From: an uncultured Caulobacteraceae bacterium
GTDB lineage: Bacteria; Pseudomonadota; Alphaproteobacteria; Caulobacterales; Caulobacteraceae
Direction: 5' to 3'
DNA length: 5,132 bases
NCBI GenBank assembly: GCA_946480495.1
Contig: CAMLKO010000105.1
Coordinates: 1 to 5,132 of the forward strand
Numbering within the stretch: the first letter of the stretch is position 1; every line of letters begins with the position of its first letter. Of this stretch, positions 1 through 5,132 are shown one piece after another. The position numbers were made by a program, and so were the translations under genes. Below the pieces are notes generated by a model that was given only the letters and a program-made list of their open reading frames with translations, ran no database searches and was not told where the DNA came from.

Positions 1-2872
1 GAAGAACAACTTCACCAGCTACAACTTCTCGATCCGCGGCATCGGCACCAAGGCGATCTCCGCGACCACCGATCCCGGTGTCGCCGTCGCGTTCAACTCA
101 ACGGGCCTGATCCGCAACCGGCTGTTCGAGCAGGAATACTTCGACATCGAACGCGTGGAAGTGCTGCGCGGGCCGCAGGGGACGCTCTATGGCCGCAACG
201 CCACGGCCGGCGTCATCAACGTCATTTCGGCCAAGCCCGACATGAACGAATTCAAGGGCTGGCTGAAGGGCGAGGTCGGCAACTACGACACCAAGCGGGT
301 GTCGGCGATGGTCAACATGCCGCTCATCGAGGACAAGCTCGCCGTCCGCATCGCCGGCGCCCTGACCGACCGCAAGGGCTACGACTTCAACTCTCTGACC
401 AAGCACGCGGTGAACGGCCGCAACCTCTGGTCCGCGCGCCTGACGGTCGGCTTCAATCCGATCGATCGCCTGAGCGGCAACCTGATCTGGGAGCGTTTCG
501 AGGAAGACGACGACCGCTCGCGCACCGGCAAGCAGCTTTGCCACCACGACGACGGCAAGACCCAGATCGGCAGTCAGACCATCAGCGGCTTCTGGGCCTC
601 GGTCTATACGAGCCAGGGCTGCAAGATGGGCTCGATGTACGACGAGGGCGCGTTCGGCACGCCCAACGGCCTGGCCATTCCCTTCGTCGCCTTCTCGGCC
701 ATCCCCGGCCTGATCGGCGGCAGCATCGGCTACACCAAGGAAAACTGGTGGGAGGGGGACCTCGTCACGGCCCTGCAGCCCGTCGATCCCTATGGCGGCG
801 TCGACCAGTCGCACGACATGCGGGTGATCGCCTCGTTCCGCGACCCGGTCTACCGGGCCAAGACCGATGTTCTGGAGCTGAACTGGGACTTCGACCTGAC
901 CGACACCCTGACCCTGACGTCTCAGACGGCCTATGTGAAGGACAAGCTCTATTCCTTCCAGGATTTCAACCGGTTCAACACCGTGCCGGTATTTCCCGAT
1001 ACCTCGAACGTTTGGGACGGCGGGGTCTTCGGCACGAACGGACCCTCACCCCTTCGGCTGCTGTCGCCCGGCGGCGTCTATTGCGATCCGCAGCTCGGCT
1101 GCTCGAACACCATGGCGGGCTTCGACATTTCCCAGTCGAAAAGCACGCAGTTTTCGCAGGAGTTGCGCGTCGCATCGAAGTTCGACGGCCCCGTCAACTT
1201 CTCGGTCGGTCTGAACTACACCAGCTACAAGACCCTTGAAGACTACTACATCTTCTTCAACATCACGACGCTGGTCGCACAACTGCCCGGCGGGCTTACA
1301 CCGACGCAGCCGTTCAACGCGACGGCCGATTACACCAAGTGCGGCAACGCTGGGCCCGGCATCTACTACCCGCTCGTCAATCCCGTCCCGCTGGACAGCC
1401 CGGAAGGGCAGGCCAACTGCATCTACATCGACCCCAATCCGATAGAGAGCATCAACGGCGAAGGTCACAACTATTTCCGCAGCAAGAACCCCTACAAGGT
1501 CAAGTCGGCCGCCGCCTTCGGCGAACTGTACTGGCAGATCAACGACGCCACGCGCCTCACCGCCGGCCTGCGCTACACCGACGACCGCAAGACCTTCACG
1601 CCCGTGCCCACCCAGGTCCTGATGGGCTCCAGCAGCTTCCTCGGCGGCAAGATCAACCGCGGCTTCTATGAAGACCCCGACATCGTCCAGAAGTGGGGCA
1701 AGTTCACCGGCCGTCTCGGCATCGACTGGAAAACCGACCTGCCGTTCACCGACCAGACAATGCTCTACGCCTTCTATTCACGGGGCTACAAGGGCGGCGG
1801 CGCCAACCCGCCCGGCATCGGATTCAGCGGTGAAGAGTTCTGTCTCTTCGACATCTGGTGCATCCCGCCGGTGGACCAGTACGGCACCGCTCCGCCGCCG
1901 GGAACGCCGGGCAACCGCCCGATCGTTCAGACGCTGGCTTACCCAAAAACCTTCGACCCGGAATACATCAACGCCTTTGAAGTCGGCGCCAAGAACACAT
2001 TGATGGGCGGAGCGGGCATGCTCAACCTGGCGGCCTACTACTACGACTACAAGAATTACCAGGTCTCGCAGATCAAGGACCGTACGGCGGTCAACGAAAA
2101 CTTCGACGCCAAGGCGTGGGGCCTTGAAGTCGAGTCCCTCTTCCACCTCAGCGAACACTTCAGGGTGAACGCCGCCATCGGATACGCCGATACCGAGATC
2201 GCAAACGGCGAGAAGTCCATCGACATCATGGACCGCACCGCCGGAAATCCGGACTACATGGTCGCCAAGCCCTTCATCCTGCAGCCGTCGAACTGCATCG
2301 CGCCGGTGTCGGTGGCGGAGTACGGGCTCCAGCTCATGAAAGACCAGGGGCAGCCGAACCCGGAGGCGATCCTTGGCGGGCTCTGCCCAGGCAACTTCCT
2401 CAGCGAGCTGCTTATTCCGCTGTTCTTCGGCAACATCTGGCAGCAAGCCGGCGTCGATCGTGCGCAATACCTGATCGACACCAATGGCGGCGCGGGCTTC
2501 TACAAGGAGCTGGGCGGCAAGGAGCTTCCGAACGCGCCGCACTGGACGATCAGCGTCGGCGCCCAATACTCATGGCAGTTCGCCGGAAACTGGCAGGCGA
2601 CGGTGCGCGGCGACGGCTATTGGCAGGCGCAGTCCTGGGCGCGCGTCTACAACGACAACCCCTACGACAAGCTGCACGGCTGGTATAACGCCAACCTCTC
2701 GCTGTGGGTGGAGAACGAGGACGGGCTGAAGATCGAGCTCTACGCCAAGAACATCCTCGACAAGACGCCTATCACCGACGCCTTCCTCAACTCCGACGAC
2801 ACGGCGCTCACGACAAACGTGTTCGTGCTCGATCCGCGGCTGATCGGGCTCTCGATCCGGAAGGAATTCTAG
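1..2872 (+). CDS. TonB-dependent outer-membrane receptor, 5' partial
   Basis: Outer-membrane beta-barrel receptor that imports a scarce ligand into the periplasm using TonB-ExbB-ExbD energy; the ligand cannot be told from sequence. The frame is open to the left edge (first full codon at base 2), giving 956 visible residues before the TAG at 2870-2872. The GTG at 155 is an internal valine codon, not a start. Visible residues 8-79 are the second half of the plug: FSIRGIG, DPGVAVAFNSTGLIRNR, then RVEVLRGPQGTLYGRN and AGVINVISAKP. The rest is barrel, with family-typical stretches such as RLTAGLRYTDDRKTF (about 518-532), FEVGAKNTL (659-667), AWGLEVESLF (705-714) and LYAKNILDKTP (913-923). The end, LIGLSIRKEF, is a classic final strand with terminal Phe. 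Signal peptide and TonB box lie outside the window. Ten cysteines fall in five neighbouring pairs. A terminator follows, so the gene probably ends its transcript. The family call is very secure; the substrate is unknown. Confidence 0.96.
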   Translation, partial: KNNFTSYNFSIRGIGTKAISATTDPGVAVAFNSTGLIRNRLFEQEYFDIERVEVLRGPQGTLYGRNATAGVINVISAKPDMNEFKGWLKGEVGNYDTKRVSAMVNMPLIEDKLAVRIAGALTDRKGYDFNSLTKHAVNGRNLWSARLTVGFNPIDRLSGNLIWERFEEDDDRSRTGKQLCHHDDGKTQIGSQTISGFWASVYTSQGCKMGSMYDEGAFGTPNGLAIPFVAFSAIPGLIGGSIGYTKENWWEGDLVTALQPVDPYGGVDQSHDMRVIASFRDPVYRAKTDVLELNWDFDLTDTLTLTSQTAYVKDKLYSFQDFNRFNTVPVFPDTSNVWDGGVFGTNGPSPLRLLSPGGVYCDPQLGCSNTMAGFDISQSKSTQFSQELRVASKFDGPVNFSVGLNYTSYKTLEDYYIFFNITTLVAQLPGGLTPTQPFNATADYTKCGNAGPGIYYPLVNPVPLDSPEGQANCIYIDPNPIESINGEGHNYFRSKNPYKVKSAAAFGELYWQINDATRLTAGLRYTDDRKTFTPVPTQVLMGSSSFLGGKINRGFYEDPDIVQKWGKFTGRLGIDWKTDLPFTDQTMLYAFYSRGYKGGGANPPGIGFSGEEFCLFDIWCIPPVDQYGTAPPPGTPGNRPIVQTLAYPKTFDPEYINAFEVGAKNTLMGGAGMLNLAAYYYDYKNYQVSQIKDRTAVNENFDAKAWGLEVESLFHLSEHFRVNAAIGYADTEIANGEKSIDIMDRTAGNPDYMVAKPFILQPSNCIAPVSVAEYGLQLMKDQGQPNPEAILGGLCPGNFLSELLIPLFFGNIWQQAGVDRAQYLIDTNGGAGFYKELGGKELPNAPHWTISVGAQYSWQFAGNWQATVRGDGYWQAQSWARVYNDNPYDKLHGWYNANLSLWVENEDGLKIELYAKNILDKTPITDAFLNSDDTALTTNVFVLDPRLIGLSIRKEF

Positions 2873-2884
2873 CCCCCTCCGGTG

Positions 2885-2903
2885 TCGGTCCCCCTTCGAC
2901 CGG
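2885..2903 (+). other. Small hairpin between the receptor stop and its terminator
   Basis: CGGTC (2886-2890) can pair with GACCG (2898-2902) around a 7-nt C-rich loop, with a possible outer T-G pair (2885/2903). It has no T tract. It could help protect the mRNA 3' end, or be chance in G+C-rich DNA. Confidence 0.25.
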
Positions 2904-2909
2904 ATCGCT

Positions 2910-2947
2910 GGGCGGTCGCCCCCCGACGGCGGCCGCCCTTCTTCCTT
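2910..2947 (+). terminator. Intrinsic (Rho-independent) terminator after the TonB receptor gene
   Basis: A 9-bp stem pairs GGGCGGTCG (2910-2918) with CGGCCGCCC (2930-2938), with one G-U wobble and an 11-nt loop. It is followed at once by TTCTTCCTT (2939-2947), six T of nine. The stem starts 37 bases after the receptor stop codon, the expected place. The T tract is interrupted by C, so efficiency may be partial. Confidence 0.7.
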
Positions 2948-3062
2948 GCGCGGACGATGCGCAATCTGTCCCCGCGCTGGCCTGTCACCCTCATACTGCG
3001 CTGATGGACAGCGCCGCCCTTATCCCCGCCGGCGAAGTTATCCCCCACGCGCCCGCCTCCGT
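2948..3062. other. Non-coding spacer with two TTATCCCC repeats
   Basis: This is part of the 318-bp gap (2873-3190) between the receptor gene and the aidB-like gene. No open frame here has a ribosome binding site or a recognisable product; the frames that cross it are low-complexity, Arg/Pro/Ala-rich translations of G+C-rich DNA. The only structure I see is TTATCCCC at 3020-3027 and again at 3038-3045, 18 bases apart start to start, with TATCCCC once more at 3146-3152. These may be protein-binding sites for the downstream gene or chance. No tRNA or other small RNA gene was recognised. Confidence 0.45.
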
Positions 3063-3063
3063 C

Positions 3064-3117
3064 CGCATATGTGCGCGCACGCAATACACGCGCCCCTATG
3101 CACATGCCTGCGCGCGC
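3064..3117. other. Alternating purine-pyrimidine tract, potentially Z-DNA-forming
   Basis: Bases 3064-3083 alternate pyrimidine and purine without a break for 20 bases and include the perfect 10-bp palindrome GTGCGCGCAC (3071-3080). After one phase slip, 3084-3093 alternate again, then 3097-3107, then TGCGCGCGC at 3109-3117. Such CG/CA-rich alternation is the known requirement for left-handed DNA under negative supercoiling. The tract lies about 75-125 bases before the aidB-like start codon, so an effect on its promoter is conceivable but is inference. Confidence 0.4.
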
Positions 3118-3162
3118 CTCCGGCCGTGCGCGCGAGGGCTTCGCCTATCCCCCGGCTATCGT

Positions 3163-3170
3163 GCTAGGAC
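3163..3170 (+). promoter_or_regulatory. Candidate -10 element of the aidB-like gene
   Basis: GCTAGGAC matches seven of eight positions of the alphaproteobacterial (Caulobacter-type) housekeeping -10 consensus GCTANAWC. It would start transcription about ten bases before the Shine-Dalgarno site, giving a very short leader. No good TTGAC-type -35 box lies at the right distance (the nearest, TTCGCCT at 3140-3146, is poor), so either the promoter is weak or activator-dependent, or this is not the promoter. Confidence 0.3.
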
Positions 3171-3178
3171 CGCCGCAC

Positions 3179-3183
3179 GGAGG
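3179..3183 (+). promoter_or_regulatory. Ribosome binding site that fixes the aidB-like start
   Basis: GGAGG sits seven bases before the ATG at 3191. This strong Shine-Dalgarno match decides the start against the in-frame GTG at 3071, which would add 40 low-complexity, Arg-rich residues. Confidence 0.85.
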
Positions 3184-3190
3184 ATCGGCC

Positions 3191-4852
3191 ATGCCACGCT
3201 ACGCGCCGCGCACGCAGCTCGAGACGCACGAGGTCACCAACCAGCCGGGCGAGTTCGCCGGGCGGGATCTGTTCGCCACCGACACCGCGCTGCGGGAGGC
3301 CGCCGTGCGCGAGGGCGGGGCCTGGGTCGAGGCGCCGCTGACGGCGCTGGGCCGTGTCGTGGGCTCCGAGCAGGTGCTGGATTGGGGCGATCAGGCCAAT
3401 CGCTCGTTGCCGGAGCTGATCACCTTCGACCGCTATGGCCGGCGCGTGGACGAGGTGCGCTTCCACCCCGCCTATCACCAGCTGATGACGCTCGCGATGG
3501 AGCACCGCATCCACGACATCGCCTGGACCGCGGATCGTCCCGGCGGCCACGTCGCCCACGCCGGTCTGCTGGCTCTCTTCACCGAGGCGGAAGCCGGCGT
3601 GATGTGCCCGATCTCCATGACCTACGCCTGCGTGCCGGCGCTGCGCCGCCAGCCGGATGTGGCGGGGCCCTGGCTCGATAAGCTGCTGGGCGGAAAGTAC
3701 GACCCGGCGCTGAAACCCATCGCGCAGAAGGCCGGGATCACCGTCGGCATGGCGATGACGGAGAAGCAGGGCGGCAGCGACGTCCGCGCCAACACCACCC
3801 GCGCCTTCCCGCTTGAGCAGCGGGGGCCCGGCCGGCCCTATCGTCTGGTCGGCCACAAGTGGTTCTGCTCGGCGCCGATGAGCGACGGCTTCCTGACGCT
3901 GGCCTATGCGGAGGGCGGCCTGTCCTGCTTCCTCGTCCCGCGCATCCGGCCAGACGGCGAGCGCAACACCATCCAGGTCATGCGGCTGAAGGACAAGCTC
4001 GGCAACAAGTCCAACGCCTCCAGCGAGATCGAGTACCACGACGCCTACGCCGAGCTGCTGGGCGAGGAGGGCAGGGGCGTGTCGGTGATCATCGACATGG
4101 TCCACCACACCCGCCTCGACACCATGGCCGGGACGCTGGGCATCATGCGCATGGGCCTGGCGCAGGCGGTGCATCACGTCAGCGGCCGCCGCGCCTTCCA
4201 GAAGACGCTGATCGACCAGCCGGCCATGCGCTCGGTGATCGCCGACCTGGCGCTGGAGTACGAAGCCGCCGCCGCCCTGACCATGCGGGTGGCGCGCGCC
4301 TTCGACGGCGTGTCGGAGGAAGAGCGGGCGTTCGCGCGGCTGTCGGTGGCGCTCGGCAAATACTGGCTGACCAAGCGCAATCCGAACTTCATCTACGAGG
4401 CCATGGAGTGCCACGGCGGCGCCGGCTACGTCGAGGAAAGCCCGATGCCGCGCCTCTATCGCGAGGCGCCGCTGAACGCGATCTGGGAGGGCTCGGGCAA
4501 CGTCATCGCGCTCGACATCCTGCGCACCTTCGGCAAGGAGCCCGCCGCGCTGGCCGCCTTCCAGGCCGAGATCGCAGAGGCCCGCGCAGCCGACGCCCGG
4601 CTCGACGCCGCCGCCCGCGAGATCGAGGACCGTCTGGCCCACGGCGTGGCTGAAAACCAGGCCCGCTGGATCGCCGAGCGCATGGCGCTGGTGCTGCAGG
4701 GCGCGCTGCTGGTCCGCCACGCCCCGTCCGCGGTCGCCGACGCCTTCTGCGCGACACGGCTGGCGGGCGACTGGGGCCGCAGCTACGGCACGCTTCCGGG
4801 CGGCGCCGACATCGACGCCATCCTCGTCCGCCAGACGGCTGGGGAGGCCTAG
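3191..4852 (+). CDS. aidB: AidB-type acyl-CoA dehydrogenase family protein (alkylation-response flavoprotein)
   Basis: A complete 553-residue protein, close to Escherichia coli AidB (about 540 residues), with which it appears colinear from N-terminus to tail. AidB is an FAD-binding acyl-CoA dehydrogenase homologue of the adaptive response to alkylating agents; its true substrate is unsettled, and E. coli AidB has weak isovaleryl-CoA dehydrogenase activity and binds DNA. Diagnostic stretches: NQPGEFAGRDLF (17-28), VRFHPAYHQLM (89-99), MAMTEKQGGSDVRANTT (187-203, the acyl-CoA-dehydrogenase flavin signature), GHKWFCSAP (221-229), RLKDKLGNKSNASSEIEYHDA (265-285), and AMECHGGAGYVEES through IWEGSGNVIALDILR (404-445). 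Glu433 of IWEGSGN occupies the catalytic-base position of medium-chain dehydrogenases, while the isovaleryl-type position appears to be Thr307, as in AidB. The start is set by GGAGG seven bases upstream and by alignment with AidB. No Ada box is visible, so Ada control as in E. coli is not indicated. The last 100 residues are net acidic, which is odd for a DNA-binding tail. It is probably transcribed alone and converges on glf. Confidence 0.92.
   Translation: MPRYAPRTQLETHEVTNQPGEFAGRDLFATDTALREAAVREGGAWVEAPLTALGRVVGSEQVLDWGDQANRSLPELITFDRYGRRVDEVRFHPAYHQLMTLAMEHRIHDIAWTADRPGGHVAHAGLLALFTEAEAGVMCPISMTYACVPALRRQPDVAGPWLDKLLGGKYDPALKPIAQKAGITVGMAMTEKQGGSDVRANTTRAFPLEQRGPGRPYRLVGHKWFCSAPMSDGFLTLAYAEGGLSCFLVPRIRPDGERNTIQVMRLKDKLGNKSNASSEIEYHDAYAELLGEEGRGVSVIIDMVHHTRLDTMAGTLGIMRMGLAQAVHHVSGRRAFQKTLIDQPAMRSVIADLALEYEAAAALTMRVARAFDGVSEEERAFARLSVALGKYWLTKRNPNFIYEAMECHGGAGYVEESPMPRLYREAPLNAIWEGSGNVIALDILRTFGKEPAALAAFQAEIAEARAADARLDAAAREIEDRLAHGVAENQARWIAERMALVLQGALLVRHAPSAVADAFCATRLAGDWGRSYGTLPGGADIDAILVRQTAGEA
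4849..4852. other. CTAG palindrome shared as stop codon by two converging genes
   Basis: The self-complementary CTAG provides TAG to the aidB-like gene (4850-4852, plus strand) and TAG to glf (4851-4849, minus strand). The genes overlap by four bases and leave no intergenic space. A 5-bp stem CGGCT (4836-4840)/AGCCG (4851-4855) spans the site, but no T tract follows on either strand, so no intrinsic terminator can be assigned to either gene here. Confidence 0.9.
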
Positions 4853-5132
4853 CCGGCCGCGATCACGCTGGTGCGCACCGTATCGGCCGCGCCGCGGTTG
4901 CGCTCCATCATCCGGCGGTAGGTCGCCAGCGCCTGACCGACCACCTGGTCCATGTTGTAGTAGCGGTAGGTGGCCAGCCGTCCGACGAAGGTGACGTTGC
5001 GGGTCTCGAGCGCCAACGCTTCGTACTTCTTGTACAGCGCCTGGTTCTCCGCGCGCGGGACCGGGTAGTAGGGATCGCCCTCGGCGCAGGGATACTCATA
5101 GGTGATCGAAGTCTTCGCGTGCTTCTGGCCCG
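4849..5132 (-). CDS. glf: UDP-galactopyranose mutase, C-terminal part (5' end off the window)
   Basis: The minus strand carries the last 93 codons of a UDP-galactopyranose mutase, a cytoplasmic flavoenzyme that uses reduced FAD to interconvert UDP-galactopyranose and UDP-galactofuranose, the donor for galactofuranose in O-antigen, capsule or other surface glycans. The visible part begins GQKHAKTSITYEYPCAEGD, continues PYYPVPRAENQALYKKYEAL, then NVTFVGRLATYRYYNMDQ and VVGQALATYRRMMERN, and ends in a short poorly conserved tail, TSVIAAG. The GRLATYRYYNMDQ block is the family's conserved C-terminal FAD/UDP-site segment, with the Arg and Tyr residues that contact the substrate diphosphate. The family is usually near 370-390 residues, so about three quarters is missing to the right. 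The stop is TAG, read from CTA at 4849-4851, overlapping the stop of the converging aidB-like gene. Glycan-synthesis genes are expected further right. The family call is secure despite truncation. Confidence 0.94.
   Translation of the reverse strand, partial: GQKHAKTSITYEYPCAEGDPYYPVPRAENQALYKKYEALALETRNVTFVGRLATYRYYNMDQVVGQALATYRRMMERNRGAADTVRTSVIAAG

Noticed and set aside
155..157. GTG at 155 as the start of the receptor gene
   Set aside because: The frame is open from base 2, and the upstream 51 residues contain conserved plug motifs (IRGIG, DPGVAVAFNS), so the gene is truncated by the window rather than starting here.
98..814. A 238-codon minus-strand frame, and further ones at 1046-1468 and 1778-2566, opposite the receptor gene
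   Set aside because: All are shadows of the TonB-dependent receptor, whose plus-strand translation has unmistakable plug and barrel motifs throughout. No ribosome binding site or known domain supports them.
2982..3011. Inverted repeat CTGTC/GACAG in the gap as an operator
   Set aside because: It has five-base arms 20 bases apart with no extension, which is well within chance.
3020..3045. DnaA boxes at the two TTATCCCC copies
   Set aside because: Only the first six bases match TTATCCACA, there is no A/T-rich unwinding region, and no replication gene is near.
3071..3190. An upstream GTG start at 3071 adding 40 residues to the AidB-like protein
   Set aside because: The added residues are low-complexity and Arg-rich and extend beyond the AidB N-terminus. 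No Shine-Dalgarno site precedes 3071, whereas 3191 has GGAGG at ideal spacing.
2704..3681. A 325-codon plus-strand frame bridging the receptor end, the gap and the aidB-like start
   Set aside because: It runs out of frame with both real genes and across the terminator. The product is Arg/Ala/Pro-rich without any domain, as expected for a chance frame in G+C-rich DNA.
3164..4720. A 518-codon open frame on the minus strand opposite the aidB-like gene
   Set aside because: It is the codon-position mirror of a strongly G+C-biased real gene. Its translation is rich in Gly, Ala, Arg, Val and His with no family resemblance, while the plus strand encodes a full-length recognisable protein.
4836..4855. 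A bidirectional terminator at the aidB/glf junction
   Set aside because: The stem is only 5 bp with a 10-nt loop, and no T run follows on either strand.
4908..5099. A 63-codon minus-strand frame near the right edge
   Set aside because: It is out of frame with the glf reading frame on the same strand, and its translation is Arg/Thr/Ser/Pro-rich with no resemblance to anything.

Overview
The window reads as an ordinary chromosomal stretch of a high-G+C Gram-negative bacterium, most likely an alphaproteobacterium of the Caulobacterales/Sphingomonadales kind. The grounds are the strong G/C bias at third codon positions, an outer-membrane TonB-dependent receptor of the plug type common in those groups (DPGVAVAFNSTGLIRNR followed by RVEVLRGPQGTLYGRN), and a weak GCTA-type -10 element before the second gene. 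The lineage is an inference from style, not from a marker gene.

Layout. (1) Positions 1-2872, plus strand: a TonB-dependent outer-membrane receptor whose N-terminus (signal peptide, TonB box, first part of the plug) lies off the left edge; 956 residues are visible, ending in the terminal Phe of an outer-membrane beta-barrel. (2) Positions 2873-3190: a 318-bp gap with a convincing intrinsic terminator just after the receptor, two TTATCCCC repeats, a tract of alternating purine-pyrimidine sequence, and a good Shine-Dalgarno site with a weak promoter candidate directly before the next gene. (3) Positions 3191-4852, plus strand: a complete 553-residue AidB-type acyl-CoA-dehydrogenase homologue. 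(4) Positions 4849-5132, minus strand: the last 93 codons of glf, UDP-galactopyranose mutase, whose start lies off the right edge. The aidB-like gene and glf converge and finish in the same CTAG tetranucleotide, each strand using it for its TAG stop.

The three genes show no evident shared pathway: nutrient uptake at the outer membrane, a flavoprotein of the alkylation-response family, and galactofuranose precursor synthesis for a surface polysaccharide. The terminator and the 318-bp gap separate the first two transcriptionally, and glf is on the opposite strand, so this is a neighbourhood rather than an operon. I found no mobile element, CRISPR array, RNA gene or unrecognised gene, and nothing that supports a new biological system. 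The points worth a second look are modest: the shared stop tetranucleotide, the ten paired cysteines of the receptor, the acidic C-terminus of the AidB-like protein, and the unusual composition of the gap.
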